This document shows positions 48,290 to 57,395 of a stretch of DNA of 64,000 nt, in pieces (within the stretch, counting starts at the first letter, position 1; the number at the start of each line of letters is the position of its first letter). The position numbers and the translations under genes are program-made. The DNA lies in NCBI GenBank assembly GCA_963726615.1, contig CAVSCX010000021.1, positions 62,001 through 126,000 of the forward strand, given 5' to 3'. The notes under the pieces are model-generated. The model saw only the letters and a program-made list of their open reading frames with translations, made no database searches and was not told the origin of the DNA. Origin of the DNA: CAWDZK01 sp963726615. GTDB taxonomy: Bacteria; Actinomycetota; Actinomycetes; JACCUZ01.

Positions 48290-49325
48290 CGCTGGTCCCG
48301 TCGTCCGCGTGCGGCAGGTCCAGCCGCCAGGCACTCTCCTGGCGGGCGACCCGGAACCCCATGGCCTCGTTGACCGCCACCATGAAGGTGTTGGTGTCGG
48401 CGTTCCAGGTGTGCAGCCGTCGCACCTCGGGCGCCCCGTCGCACAGTTGCTGCAGATTGGCGAGCTTGACGAGCAGGCCGAGTCGGTGCCCGCGGTGGTC
48501 GCGGTGGACCAGGGTGTCCCATTGGAACGCGTTGGTGGGGTCGTACCGGGTCGTCGCGAGGTCCGTGAAGGCGACGAGGGGGCCGCCCTCGCCGTGCCGC
48601 GCTGCGGTCGCCATCATCGTGCGGCCCTGACGCGCGACGACGTCGTCGCGCTCGCGGATCCGGGCGGCGTCCCAGTTCTCCGGCTCGATGTCGAGGCCGC
48701 CCATCGGTGCGTCGGTGCTCATCCGCGCCACCAGGGCGGCGTAGTCGTCCACCAGCTCGTCGGGGCACGGCCCGGTCCAGGACACGAGCGGGTAGCCGGC
48801 GGCACGCTCCTCGGCCCCCGCCCGGAGCTGGGCCAGCCGCGCGTGGTCGAGGGTCTCGAGGTCGAGGGTGCGGCGGACCTCACCGAGCGACCGCCGGGCA
48901 CCGGCCGCCTTGGCGAACGTCATCGACCGGTTCTCACCCCCGGAGGCGGGCTCGTTGATGCCGGCGATGACCTGGTGCCGCCCGAGCTCGGCGACGCGCG
49001 CCAGGGCGTGCTGGAGCAGGAGGCGTCCGAGGCCCCGGTGCCGCGCCGCGGGAAGGACCGCGAGGTCGAGCTCGACCAGGTCGAGGTTGTCCTTCGTCGG
49101 CAGGTCGAGCCAGTAGCAGCCGACAGCACTGCCGCCGTCATCCCGCAGCAGGTAGAACTCGTGGTTGGAGCTGCGCTGCGGCGCGCGGGCGCCGGCAAGG
49201 ATCTCGGGAAAGGTCGGGACGGGGTTGTCCGGATCGCCGTGGAGGTAGGCGGCCCGCCACACGTCGTAGGTCGCCCGCATGATGTCCTCGTCGGCCGGGT
49301 CGACGCGCCGGATCCCACTGGTCAC
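48273..49325 (-). CDS. Double-GNAT N-acetyltransferase (paralogue B)
   Basis: This 350-residue protein is a paralogue of its downstream neighbour. The first GNAT module has LAVLPAARHRGLGRLLLQHAL, and the second has LVHRDHRGHRLGLLVKLANL followed by TWNADTNTFMVAVNEAMGFRVARQ. It starts at GTG with CAGTCT six bases upstream on this strand, a weak leaderless -10. It overlaps paralogue A by 17 bases, so the pair is coupled and arose by tandem duplication. Substrate unknown. Confidence 0.85.
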   Translation of the reverse strand: MTSGIRRVDPADEDIMRATYDVWRAAYLHGDPDNPVPTFPEILAGARAPQRSSNHEFYLLRDDGGSAVGCYWLDLPTKDNLDLVELDLAVLPAARHRGLGRLLLQHALARVAELGRHQVIAGINEPASGGENRSMTFAKAAGARRSLGEVRRTLDLETLDHARLAQLRAGAEERAAGYPLVSWTGPCPDELVDDYAALVARMSTDAPMGGLDIEPENWDAARIRERDDVVARQGRTMMATAARHGEGGPLVAFTDLATTRYDPTNAFQWDTLVHRDHRGHRLGLLVKLANLQQLCDGAPEVRRLHTWNADTNTFMVAVNEAMGFRVARQESAWRLDLPHADDGTSVDGDG

Positions 49326-49450
49326 CCGTCCAGACTGGTCGTCATCGGTCGCGGTCCGCCACCCGATATCCGCGGCCGACAGTCCACGATGCGGACGCGC
49401 GGCACGGGGATCCGCCCCACGTCCCCTCGTCGCGGCGTACTGTTCTCGTC

Positions 49451-49498
49451 ATGCGGCGCTGCCTGCTTCTCGGCTGCCGCGGCGAGGCGCTCTCCTAG
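49451..49498 (+). CDS. leuA leader peptide (15 aa)
   Basis: ATG to TAG encodes MRRCLLLGCRGEALS. Leucine codons CTG, CTT, CTC are consecutive at 49463-49471, and a fourth is at 49490. TACTGT (49438-49443) ends seven bases before the ATG, a leaderless start. The second half of the peptide (GCRGEA) is encoded by the conserved left arm of the RNA structure that follows. Leader peptides with LLL and CRGEA precede leuA in other actinobacteria, as far as I recall. Confidence 0.82.
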   Translation: MRRCLLLGCRGEALS

Positions 49499-49539
49499 AG
49501 ACCGGTCACCTCGCCGCGGAGTGCCCGTCTGTTCCGGTC
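49477..49539 (+). promoter_or_regulatory. LEU element: hairpin and pseudoknot upstream of leuA
   Basis: CCGCGGCGAGG (49477-49487) pairs perfectly with CCTCGCCGCGG (49509-49519). Inside the loop, GACCGG (49500-49505) is complementary to CCGGTC (49534-49539) after the stem, so a pseudoknot can form. The leader-peptide stop is in the loop. No U-tract terminator is seen before leuA. This matches the LEU element described in actinobacterial leuA leaders and suggests translation-sensitive RNA folding. Confidence 0.78.
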
Positions 49540-49570
49540 CTTTCCGAGAACACCCGCCGCGAGCCCGAGA

Positions 49571-51301
49571 GTGACGACGATGACCGCAGCCCCGTACGAG
49601 GACCGCAACTCCCAGCAGCCGTCCGGCATGCCGATCCACCGCTACTCGCCCTTCGTGCCCGTCGACCTGGCCGACCGCGCCTGGCCCGGCGCCGTCGCGA
49701 CCGAGGCGCCCCGCTGGTGCGCTGTCGACCTGCGGGACGGCAACCAGGCGCTGATCGACCCGATGAGCCCGCAGCGCAAGCGCCGGATGTTCGAGCTCCT
49801 GGTCCGGATGGGCTACAAGGAGATCGAGGTCGGCTTCCCCTCCGCGAGCCAGACGGACTTCGACTTCGTCCGGCAGCTCGTCGAGGAGGACCTGATCCCC
49901 GACGACGTCGTGATCCAGGTCCTGACCCAGGCCCGGGACGCGCTGATCGAGCGGACCTTCGAGTCGATCAGGGGAGCCAAGCAGGCGATCGTGCACCTGT
50001 ACAACTCGACCTCGACGCTCCAGCGCCGGGTCGTGTTCGGTCTGCCGCGCGAGGGAATCGTCGACATCGCTGTGCAGGGTGCGCGGCTGTGCCAGAAGCT
50101 CACCGAGACGATCCCGGACACCGAGGTGTACTTCGAGTACTCCCCGGAGTCCTACACCGGCACCGAGCTGGACTTCGCCGTCGAGGTCTGCAACGCGGTA
50201 AACGACGTGTGGCAGCCGACGCCGGACCGGAAGTCGATCGTCAACCTGCCGGCGACCGTCGAGATGGCGACGCCGAACATCTACGCCGACTCGATCGAGT
50301 GGATGCACCGGAACCTCGCTCGCCGGGACTCGGTCGTGCTGTCCCTGCATCCGCACAACGACCGCGGGACCGCGGTTGCTGCCGCCGAGCAGGGCCGTCT
50401 GGCCGGGGCGGACCGGATCGAGGGCTGCCTGTTCGGCAACGGGGAGCGCACCGGCAACGTCTGCCTGGTGACGCTGGGCATGAACCTGTTCTCCCAGGGT
50501 GTCGACCCGCAGATCGACTTCAGCGACATAGACGAGATCCGGCGGACCGTCGAGTACTGCAACCAGCTGCCCGTCCACGAGCGGCACCCGTACGGGGGAG
50601 ACCTCGTGTACACCGCCTTCTCCGGCTCGCACCAGGACGCCATCAAGAAGGGCTTCGACGCGATGGAGCGCGACGCCGCCGCGGCCGGCGCCGAGGTTCG
50701 CGACTTCCGCTGGGCGGTGCCGTACCTGCCGATCGACCCCAAGGACGTCGGCCGGTCCTACGAGGCCGTGATCCGGGTCAACTCGCAGTCCGGCAAGGGC
50801 GGTGTGGCCTACATCATGCGCACCGAGCACCACCTGGACCTGCCGCGTCGGCTGCAGATCGAGTTCAGTCAGGTGGTGCAGGCCCGCACGGACGCCGACG
50901 GCGGCGAGGTGTCGCCGGCGCAGATGTGGGAGGCCTTCGAGGCGGAGTACCTCACCCGGCGCGCGCCCGTGGCGCTGAACAGCCACCACACGTCCTCGGT
51001 TGCCGGAAGCGACGACGAGCTCGACGTCAACGTCTACCTCGACGGCGTGCAGACGGCCCTGCGGGGCATCGGCAACGGCCCCATCGCGGCCTTTGTCGAC
51101 GCGCTCTCCACTGTCGGCCACGACGTCCGTGTCCTCGACTACGCCGAGCACGCTCTGTCGGCGGGCGACGACGCCCGGGCCGCCGCCTACGTGGAGTGCG
51201 CCATCGGCGAGCGGATCCTCTGGGGCGTCGGGATCGACGCCAACATCGTCACCGCATCTCTCAAGGCCGTCGTGTCAGCCCTGAACCGCGCCGTGGGCTG
51301 A
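49571..51301 (+). CDS. leuA: 2-isopropylmalate synthase
   Basis: This 576-residue enzyme condenses acetyl-CoA and 2-oxoisovalerate, the first step of leucine synthesis. The TIM-barrel core starts RWCAVDLRDGNQALIDPMSP and contains SLHPHNDRGTAVAAAE, with His metal ligands. The C-terminal LeuA regulatory domain (from about 450) binds leucine for feedback control. The long N-terminal form (MPIHRYSPFVPVDL) is the actinobacterial type. An in-frame ATG at 49580 with GAGAG eight bases upstream is an alternative to the GTG start. Control by the LEU element is likely. Confidence 0.96.
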   Translation: MTTMTAAPYEDRNSQQPSGMPIHRYSPFVPVDLADRAWPGAVATEAPRWCAVDLRDGNQALIDPMSPQRKRRMFELLVRMGYKEIEVGFPSASQTDFDFVRQLVEEDLIPDDVVIQVLTQARDALIERTFESIRGAKQAIVHLYNSTSTLQRRVVFGLPREGIVDIAVQGARLCQKLTETIPDTEVYFEYSPESYTGTELDFAVEVCNAVNDVWQPTPDRKSIVNLPATVEMATPNIYADSIEWMHRNLARRDSVVLSLHPHNDRGTAVAAAEQGRLAGADRIEGCLFGNGERTGNVCLVTLGMNLFSQGVDPQIDFSDIDEIRRTVEYCNQLPVHERHPYGGDLVYTAFSGSHQDAIKKGFDAMERDAAAAGAEVRDFRWAVPYLPIDPKDVGRSYEAVIRVNSQSGKGGVAYIMRTEHHLDLPRRLQIEFSQVVQARTDADGGEVSPAQMWEAFEAEYLTRRAPVALNSHHTSSVAGSDDELDVNVYLDGVQTALRGIGNGPIAAFVDALSTVGHDVRVLDYAEHALSAGDDARAAAYVECAIGERILWGVGIDANIVTASLKAVVSALNRAVG

Positions 51302-51330
51302 CGCCAGGCAGCACTGACCTGGGGGTCGTC

Positions 51331-52473
51331 ATGAGAGTTCTCTTCGGCTCCTGGCCGGGGCAAGGTCATCTCACCCCGATGGTCCAGCTCGTCCGGGCGG
51401 CTCAGCGCGCGGGTCACGATGTCGTCGTCTCGTCCGGCGGCGACCTCGTGGACTCGATCGCCCGGCTCGCCGTGCGAGGGCATCGTTCGGGCTGGACGGC
51501 GGCCGAGACGTATGCCCGGATGCCTGGTCGCTCGACGATCAGTGACCTTCCTCCCGAGGAGCAGCAAGGGTTCGCGGCACGTCACCTGTTCGGGGCCGGC
51601 GCCGTGGAGCGGGCCCGGGACGTGGCGGACCTGATGAAGACGTGGCTGCCCGACCTGGTGGTCCACGACATGATGGAGCTCGGTTCGGCGACGGCTGCGG
51701 TCATCCACGGTGTGCCGCATGTCACCCATGGCTACGGCCCGGCGGTCCCCGGTACGGCGGCCTTCCTCGCGGGGATCGCGTCGGCGATAACGGACGCGGG
51801 CCTGCCTGACCCGGTCCCGGGCGTCGTCGCCGCCCCGTACCTGGAGATCTGCCCTCCGGGCCTCGCCGGTCCTGAACCTGGGCCCTGGGCGACGATCGAG
51901 CGGATGCGACCCTCGGCGGGCGAGATGCCGGCCGAGGTGTCCTTGCCGTCCATGTCCGAGCTGCCCTACGCGGACACCGTGTACTGCACCCTCGGCACCG
52001 TGATGAACGGGGCGCCCGACGTCTTCCGGGCCGTGATCGACGGAGCCGCCCGGGTCCCCGTCAACCTGATCGTCACGACCGGTCCCGGATTCGACCAGAC
52101 TGCGCTCGGACCCGTTCCGCGCGGGGTGATGGTCGAGCCGTACCTCCCGCAGGCCGCTGTGCTGCCGCTCTGCCGAGCGGTGGTCTCCCACGCCGGCGCG
52201 GGCACGATGCTCGGCGCGTTGTGCCACGGACTGCCTCAGCTGTGCCTGCCGCAGAGCACCGACCAGCCGTTCAACACGGCGGCGCTGCTGCGTACCGGTG
52301 CCGGCCTGGCGCTGGAGCCGGGCGACGCGACCGCCGGGGCCGTTTCCCAGGCGCTGGAACGGCTCCTGCACGAACCGGAGTTCGCGCGCGCCGCAGCACG
52401 GCTGCGCCACGAGATCGACCGGATGCCCAGCGCCGACGCCGTCCTCGACCGGATCCTCCCCACGCCCGCCTGA
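51331..52473 (+). CDS. Macrolide-type (GT1/UGT-like) glycosyltransferase, copy 1
   Basis: This 380-residue GT-B enzyme moves a nucleotide-activated sugar to a small molecule. The N-terminal acceptor lobe begins MRVLFGSWPGQGHLTPMV with the conserved Gly-His. The C-terminal donor lobe has VSHAGAGTMLGALCHGLPQ and STDQPFNTAAL, matching the HxGxGT and DQ motifs of the family. The acceptor is unknown. It follows leuA by 29 bases and converges with a GNAT gene. A second family member is 2.2 kb away. Confidence 0.87.
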   Translation: MRVLFGSWPGQGHLTPMVQLVRAAQRAGHDVVVSSGGDLVDSIARLAVRGHRSGWTAAETYARMPGRSTISDLPPEEQQGFAARHLFGAGAVERARDVADLMKTWLPDLVVHDMMELGSATAAVIHGVPHVTHGYGPAVPGTAAFLAGIASAITDAGLPDPVPGVVAAPYLEICPPGLAGPEPGPWATIERMRPSAGEMPAEVSLPSMSELPYADTVYCTLGTVMNGAPDVFRAVIDGAARVPVNLIVTTGPGFDQTALGPVPRGVMVEPYLPQAAVLPLCRAVVSHAGAGTMLGALCHGLPQLCLPQSTDQPFNTAALLRTGAGLALEPGDATAGAVSQALERLLHEPEFARAAARLRHEIDRMPSADAVLDRILPTPA

Positions 52474-52516
52474 CCGTCACCCCGGACTCGAACATCGTCA
52501 CCGCCCCCTCAAGGTG

Positions 52517-53326
52517 TCATCGCGCCTCTGCCGCCCAGCCGGTACCGAGGAACCGGAAGCCGATGCGGGCGTAGATCCGCGCGACATCGGGCGATGACGC
52601 GGTGAGGAAGACGGTGGTGAGGCCCAGCTCTCGGGCGTCGTCCACGAGCGCCGCCGTGACCGCGGCGCCGAGACCCTGCCGTCGTGCGGATGGCAGCGTC
52701 GCGACGCCCATCACCTCGGTCACGCCGGCGAGCGGCAGGGTGCGGCCGGTGGCCAGCTGGCCGAGGTCCGCGTGCTCGGCGACCGCGATCCGCACGGCGC
52801 CCTCGGCGAGCAGGTCGAGCACCCGCTGCTGTGCGGGCTGCAGGGCGGCGTCTCGCTCCGCGGGCCCGGCGTGGCCTCTCGCGGTGCCCCCGAGGGCGAA
52901 GCCCACGCCGCTGACGGCGCGGGAGGCAGCGACCGCATCGACGTCGCAGGGGCCGAGGACGCGGACGGTCACGCCGTCGGGCAGCGAGGGAGTCGTGACC
53001 GTCAGGTCGCCGTCCAGGGCGAGCAACGGCAGCTCCTCGAGCTCGAAGAGCTCGGTGGCCCGGACGGCCGCCAGCAGCCCCGGCGTCGTCTCGTGCACCC
53101 ACTCGAGGTTCGGCGGCAGACCGAGCTCGGCGAGGCGGGCCACCGCGGCCGCGACGTCGTCCGGGGTGAACGGGCCGTTGCCGCCGAGCCGCGGGCGGGC
53201 GTAGTAGGTCCAGCCGCCCGGCTCGCCGAGGAACAGCGTGAACTGCCCGCACTCCTCGACGCGCGCGAGCCGCCGCGGCACGCTGTCGTAGTAGGCCTCG
53301 AGGCGGCCCAGCAGGTCGTCGGTCAT
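52517..53326 (-). CDS. GNAT N-acetyltransferase
   Basis: This 269-residue protein has its GNAT core in the second half: GVTEVMGVATLPSARRQGLGAAVTAAL is the acetyl-CoA loop region (about 195-220; R-x-x-G-x-G as RRQGLG), and the end is ASSPDVARIYARIGFRFLG. The N-terminal half resembles a degenerate first GNAT module. It follows the cytosine-deaminase-like gene by 19 bases on the same strand, so the two are probably cotranscribed. Substrate unknown. Confidence 0.85.
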   Translation of the reverse strand: MTDDLLGRLEAYYDSVPRRLARVEECGQFTLFLGEPGGWTYYARPRLGGNGPFTPDDVAAAVARLAELGLPPNLEWVHETTPGLLAAVRATELFELEELPLLALDGDLTVTTPSLPDGVTVRVLGPCDVDAVAASRAVSGVGFALGGTARGHAGPAERDAALQPAQQRVLDLLAEGAVRIAVAEHADLGQLATGRTLPLAGVTEVMGVATLPSARRQGLGAAVTAALVDDARELGLTTVFLTASSPDVARIYARIGFRFLGTGWAAEAR

Positions 53327-53345
53327 CGCCGCATCCTGGCAGCCG

Positions 53346-54581
53346 TCAGCGCAGCAGCTCGCGGGTGACCGTCGTCCTGGCGACCGGGCGACCGCGGAAC
53401 CAGACCTGCCGGGGCGGCTCCTGCAGCCGCAGCACCTCCGGCCAGCTCCGCGCCGCGTAGAGCTGCAGGTCGGCGCGGCCCCCCGGGGCGACGCCGTACT
53501 CCGGACCGAGCCGCCACGCCGCTGCCGGGACGGACGTGACGGCAGCGAGCGCGGCGTGCTGCTCCTCGACAGTCGCCAGGTGCGCGGCGTGCGCCGAGAT
53601 CAGCGCCACCTCCAGCAGGTCACCCCGGCCGAAGGGGTAGAAGCCGTCCTTGACGCAGTCCTGCCCGAACGCCACCGGGACACCGGCGGCCATCAGCTCG
53701 CGGACCCGGGTGGTGCCTCGCCGCACCAGACCGCGGTCGCCGCGACCCTGGATCACCAGGTTGGTCACCGGGTTGGACACCACGGTGATGCCCGCCCGCG
53801 CGCACCCCGCGATGACGGCGTCGGCGTAGGCGTCGTCCGCCGCTGCGAGGGCGCAGACGTGGCCCACGGTCACCCGACCTTGCCAGGCGCGGCGCTCGGT
53901 CTCCTCGACGACCATCGACAAGGTGCGGACCGAGCCGTCGTCGGTCTCGTCGACATGCATGTCGACGTCCGCGTCGTGCCGCTGCGCCAGGTCGAAGCAG
54001 AACCGCACGTGCTCGTGCTGGTCTTCGTCGCCATCCTCCCAGTGCGGCATGCCACCGACCACCGTCGCACCAGCGGTCATCGCGGCAGCCATCAGGTCTG
54101 CGGCGCCCGGGTCGCGCAGGATCCCTTCCTGCGGGAAGGCGATCAGCGCCACCTCGGCGATGTCCGCGCAGTCCCGCGCCGCGGCGAGCACGCCCTCCAG
54201 GGGCACCAACCCGCCGATCGTGTCGACGTCGACGTGACTGCGGATCCGGGTGGTGCCGGTGAGCACGGACGACTCGATCACGGCGCGCGCCCGACGCCGG
54301 ACGTCGTCGACGTCATAGTCCCGCTTCGCGGCATGGATGGCCTCGATCGCACCACGGAGCGTGCCGTCGTGCTCGGCCAGCTGGTCCCGGATGTGCACCT
54401 TGTCCAGGTGCACGTGGGTGTCGACGTATGCCGGGAGCAGCAGCCCGCCGTCGGCGTCCAGCGTCTCGTCGACCTCCGCGCCGGCGAACGGACCGACGTC
54501 GACCACCCGCTCCGCATCCAGGACGACGTCGACGACGGCGCCGTCGGCGAGCGTGGCACCTACGATCGCGGAAACCGTCAT
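53346..54581 (-). CDS. Cytosine-deaminase-like amidohydrolase (CodA family)
   Basis: This 411-residue metal-dependent hydrolase has the CodA layout. The metal site HVHLDK has His56 and His58; HVDETDD has His209 and the catalytic Glu212. GHVCAL has His241, and FGQDCVKDGFYPFGRGD has Asp308. These match the ligands of cytosine deaminase one to one, so deamination of cytosine or a related cyclic amine is likely. It is divergent from a glycosyltransferase gene and leads a two-gene operon with a GNAT. Confidence 0.85.
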   Translation of the reverse strand: MTVSAIVGATLADGAVVDVVLDAERVVDVGPFAGAEVDETLDADGGLLLPAYVDTHVHLDKVHIRDQLAEHDGTLRGAIEAIHAAKRDYDVDDVRRRARAVIESSVLTGTTRIRSHVDVDTIGGLVPLEGVLAAARDCADIAEVALIAFPQEGILRDPGAADLMAAAMTAGATVVGGMPHWEDGDEDQHEHVRFCFDLAQRHDADVDMHVDETDDGSVRTLSMVVEETERRAWQGRVTVGHVCALAAADDAYADAVIAGCARAGITVVSNPVTNLVIQGRGDRGLVRRGTTRVRELMAAGVPVAFGQDCVKDGFYPFGRGDLLEVALISAHAAHLATVEEQHAALAAVTSVPAAAWRLGPEYGVAPGGRADLQLYAARSWPEVLRLQEPPRQVWFRGRPVARTTVTRELLR

Positions 54582-54671
54582 GGTCCGACGATGCCAGAGG
54601 ATTGCGGTGGCCGAAGGGGCCCGGGATCCCTATCGTCGGGGGCGGCCGGAGCCGGCCGTGAGGGGGTCGCC

Positions 54672-55841
54672 ATGAGGGTCCTGGTCGCGACGACGGCGAA
54701 CACCGGTCACTTCGAGCCGCTCGTGCCGTTCGCCCGGGCCTGCGCCGACGCCGGTCACGAGGTCCGTGTCGCGGCGGCAGCAAGCTTCGCCGGGCAGGTG
54801 GAGCGGACCGGGTTCGCGCACCTGCCGTTCGCCGACGGCCCTGCGGAGGAAACAGGTGCCGTCTTCGCCGGTCTGCCGCCGCTCGACGGTGCCTCGCCGG
54901 CGGACATCGAGGCGGGCAACGTCACCGTCGTTCGCGAGGTGTTCGCCCGCCTCGACGCGGGAGCGGCGCTGCCGGGGCTGACGGCCGCCATGGCCGACTG
55001 GCGACCCGACGTGGTGCTGCGTGAGACGGCCGAGCTCGGGTCCTACCTGGCCGCGGAGGCCGCCGGGGTCCCGCACGTGCAGCTCAACACGAGCACGAGC
55101 TCGTTCATCGACCTGCCAACCGTCGTCGAGGAGCCGCTCGTCGCGCTCGGCGCACGAGCCGGGCTCGCGGGGCTGCGCGCCGCGCCGCGGCTGACGCTCG
55201 TTCCCGACTCGCTCGACGGGACGACGCCAGACGGGACGCCGGCCCCCTACCGGTTCCGCGAGCCGCCCAGCGACGGGCCGCCTGCGGATCTGCCGGACTG
55301 GTGGCCCGGCCTCGGGCACCCGCTGGTCTACCTCACGTTCGGGACCGTCGCGGCGAGGGTCGGGCTCTTCCCGGAGCTCTACCAGCGGGTCGTGGCCGAG
55401 GTTGCCGACCTGCCGGTGCGGGTGCTGGTCACCACCGGCGCGGGCGAGCCTGACGCGCTGGGGCCGGTGCCGGACAACGTGCACGTCGAACAGTTCTGGC
55501 CCCAGCGCGATGTCATGCCGCACGCCTCGGCGATGGTCGCCCACGGCGGCCTCGGGACCACCCTGCTGGCGCTGTACCACGGCGTCCCCATGGCGCTGCT
55601 GCCGTTGTTCGCCGACCAGGCCCACAACGCCGGCCGGGTCGCGGACGTCGGGGCCGGGCTGGTGGCGCAGGGTGGTCCGGCGGGCGCGGCAGTCCTGGCC
55701 GGCCTGCTGAAGCAGGTGCTCTCCGACCCGGCGTTCCGGGTCAGGGCGAGGTCACTCGCCGCGGAGATCGCCGAACTTCCGCCGGTCGCACGGGCCGTCC
55801 CGCTGCTGGAGCGGGTCGCGTCCACCACAATGGGTGGGTGA
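54672..55841 (+). CDS. Macrolide-type (GT1/UGT-like) glycosyltransferase, copy 2
   Basis: This 389-residue GT-B protein begins MRVLVATTANTGHFEPLVPF, has a donor-lobe VAHGGLGTTLLALYHGVP and FADQAHNAGRV, and is related to the copy at 51331 but clearly diverged. The acceptor is unknown. A -10 like TATCGT (54631-54636) would give a short leader with GAGGGGG upstream of the ATG. Its stop overlaps recO by GTGA, so recO may depend on this transcript. Confidence 0.87.
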   Translation: MRVLVATTANTGHFEPLVPFARACADAGHEVRVAAAASFAGQVERTGFAHLPFADGPAEETGAVFAGLPPLDGASPADIEAGNVTVVREVFARLDAGAALPGLTAAMADWRPDVVLRETAELGSYLAAEAAGVPHVQLNTSTSSFIDLPTVVEEPLVALGARAGLAGLRAAPRLTLVPDSLDGTTPDGTPAPYRFREPPSDGPPADLPDWWPGLGHPLVYLTFGTVAARVGLFPELYQRVVAEVADLPVRVLVTTGAGEPDALGPVPDNVHVEQFWPQRDVMPHASAMVAHGGLGTTLLALYHGVPMALLPLFADQAHNAGRVADVGAGLVAQGGPAGAAVLAGLLKQVLSDPAFRVRARSLAAEIAELPPVARAVPLLERVASTTMGG

Positions 55842-56569
55842 GCCTCTACCGGGACGAGGGTGTCGTGCTGCGCACCCAGAAGCTGGGCGAGGCCGACCGG
55901 ATCATCACCCTGCTGACCCGCAGCCACGGCCGGGTCCGGGCCGTGGGCAAGGGGGTGCGCCGCACCCGTTCCAAGTTCGGGGCCCGGCTCGAGCCGTTCA
56001 GCCACGTCGACCTCCAGCTCTACGAGGGGCGCTCGCTGGACGTCGTGCAGCAGGCCGAGACGCTGGCGGCGTACGGCGACCGCATCGTCGACGACTACCC
56101 CCGCTACACCGCGGGCACGGTGATGCTGGAGACGGCCGAGCGGCTCACGGCGGAGGAGAAGGAGCCGCAGACCCAGCAGTTCCTGCTGCTGGTCGGAGCG
56201 TTGCGCACCCTGTCGGACGGCGCGCACGCACCGGGTCTGGTCCTCGACGCCTTCCTGCTGCGCTCGCTGGCGGTGGCGGGCTACGCGCCGTCCTTCAGGG
56301 ACTGCGCGCGCTGCACCCGTCCCGGCCCGCACCCGTTCTTCAACGTGGAGGCCGGCGGCTCGGTGTGCGGCTCGTGCCGATCGCCCGGTTCGGTCAGCCC
56401 GGCGCGGGACACTCTCGACCTGCTGGCCGCGCTCCTCACCGGTGACTGGGCGACGGCCGCCGCCAGCGACCCGCGGCACCGGCGCGAGGGGAACGGTCTG
56501 GTCTCGGCCTACCTCCAGTGGCACCTGGAACGCGGCCTGCGCTCCCTGCCGCTGGTGGAACGCACGTGA
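55838..56569 (+). CDS. recO: DNA repair protein RecO
   Basis: This 243-residue protein loads RecA with RecR on SSB-coated DNA. It has an N-terminal OB fold (YRDEGVVLRTQKLGEADRIITLL, quoted as VVLRTQKLGEADRIITLL) and a helical C-terminal domain. A likely zinc site has CARC and CGSC pairs near 160 and 180. It starts at GTG in the stop of the glycosyltransferase and overlaps uppS by GTGA. The recO-uppS order is standard. Confidence 0.94.
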   Translation: MSLYRDEGVVLRTQKLGEADRIITLLTRSHGRVRAVGKGVRRTRSKFGARLEPFSHVDLQLYEGRSLDVVQQAETLAAYGDRIVDDYPRYTAGTVMLETAERLTAEEKEPQTQQFLLLVGALRTLSDGAHAPGLVLDAFLLRSLAVAGYAPSFRDCARCTRPGPHPFFNVEAGGSVCGSCRSPGSVSPARDTLDLLAALLTGDWATAAASDPRHRREGNGLVSAYLQWHLERGLRSLPLVERT

Positions 56570-57390
56570 AGAGGACGGCGCGCCCCCCGCGAGCCCGACG
56601 TCACGACCCGGCTCCGCCGACTGCGCACCCGTCCGGCGCCCGGCCTCCCGCGCTCCCGCCGGAGCTGGTGCCCGGCCACGTCGCGATCGTCATGGACGGC
56701 AACGGACGGTGGGCCAAGGCGCGTGACCTGCCCCGCACCAAGGGACACGAGGCTGGCGAGGCGGCCCTGCTCGACGTGGTCCACGGTGCCGTCGAGATCG
56801 GTGTCAAGCACCTCTCGGCATACGCGTTCTCCACCGAGAACTGGAAGCGCTCACCGGACGAGGTGCGCTTCCTCATGGGCTTCAACCGCGAGGTGATCCG
56901 TCGCCGCCGCGACGAGCTGGACGCCATCGGGGTCCGGGTGCGCTGGGCCGGCCGGCACAAGCGGCTCTGGCGCAGCGTGGTCGCCGAGCTGGAGGAGGCG
57001 GAGGAGCGCACCCGGCTCAACGACGTGCTGACGCTTCAGTTCTGCGTCAACTACGGCGGCCGGGCCGAGATCGCCGACGCCGCGCAGGCCCTCGCCCGCG
57101 AGGTGGCTGCCGGCCGGCTCGACCCGGCGAAGGTCGACGAGAAGGCCATCGCCCGGCACCTCGACGAGCCGGACGTCCCCGACGTCGACCTCTTCGTGCG
57201 GTCGTCGGGGGAGCAGCGGTTCTCGAACTTCCTGCTCTGGCAGTCGGCGTACGCCGAGATGGTGTTCCTCGACACGCTGTGGCCGGACTTCGACCGCCGG
57301 CACCTGTGGCGGGCGATCGAGGTCTACGCCGCCCGCGACCGCCGCTACGGCGGGGCGCTGCCGAACGCCGTGCCCGACCGGCCTTCCTGA
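56566..57390 (+). CDS. uppS: Isoprenyl (undecaprenyl/decaprenyl) diphosphate synthase
   Basis: This 274-residue cis-prenyltransferase makes the lipid carrier for cell-wall precursors. Catalytic Asp44 lies in IVMDGNGRWAKARDLPRTKGH. Later motifs are AYAFSTENWKR and SSGEQRFSNFLLWQSAYAE. A proline-rich, basic N-terminal extension of about 35 residues precedes the core. In actinobacteria this position holds the Z-decaprenyl diphosphate synthase gene; which chain length is made here cannot be told. It starts at GTG in the recO stop. Confidence 0.94.
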   Translation: MKRTARPPRARRHDPAPPTAHPSGARPPALPPELVPGHVAIVMDGNGRWAKARDLPRTKGHEAGEAALLDVVHGAVEIGVKHLSAYAFSTENWKRSPDEVRFLMGFNREVIRRRRDELDAIGVRVRWAGRHKRLWRSVVAELEEAEERTRLNDVLTLQFCVNYGGRAEIADAAQALAREVAAGRLDPAKVDEKAIARHLDEPDVPDVDLFVRSSGEQRFSNFLLWQSAYAEMVFLDTLWPDFDRRHLWRAIEVYAARDRRYGGALPNAVPDRPS

Positions 57391-57395
57391 CCAGT

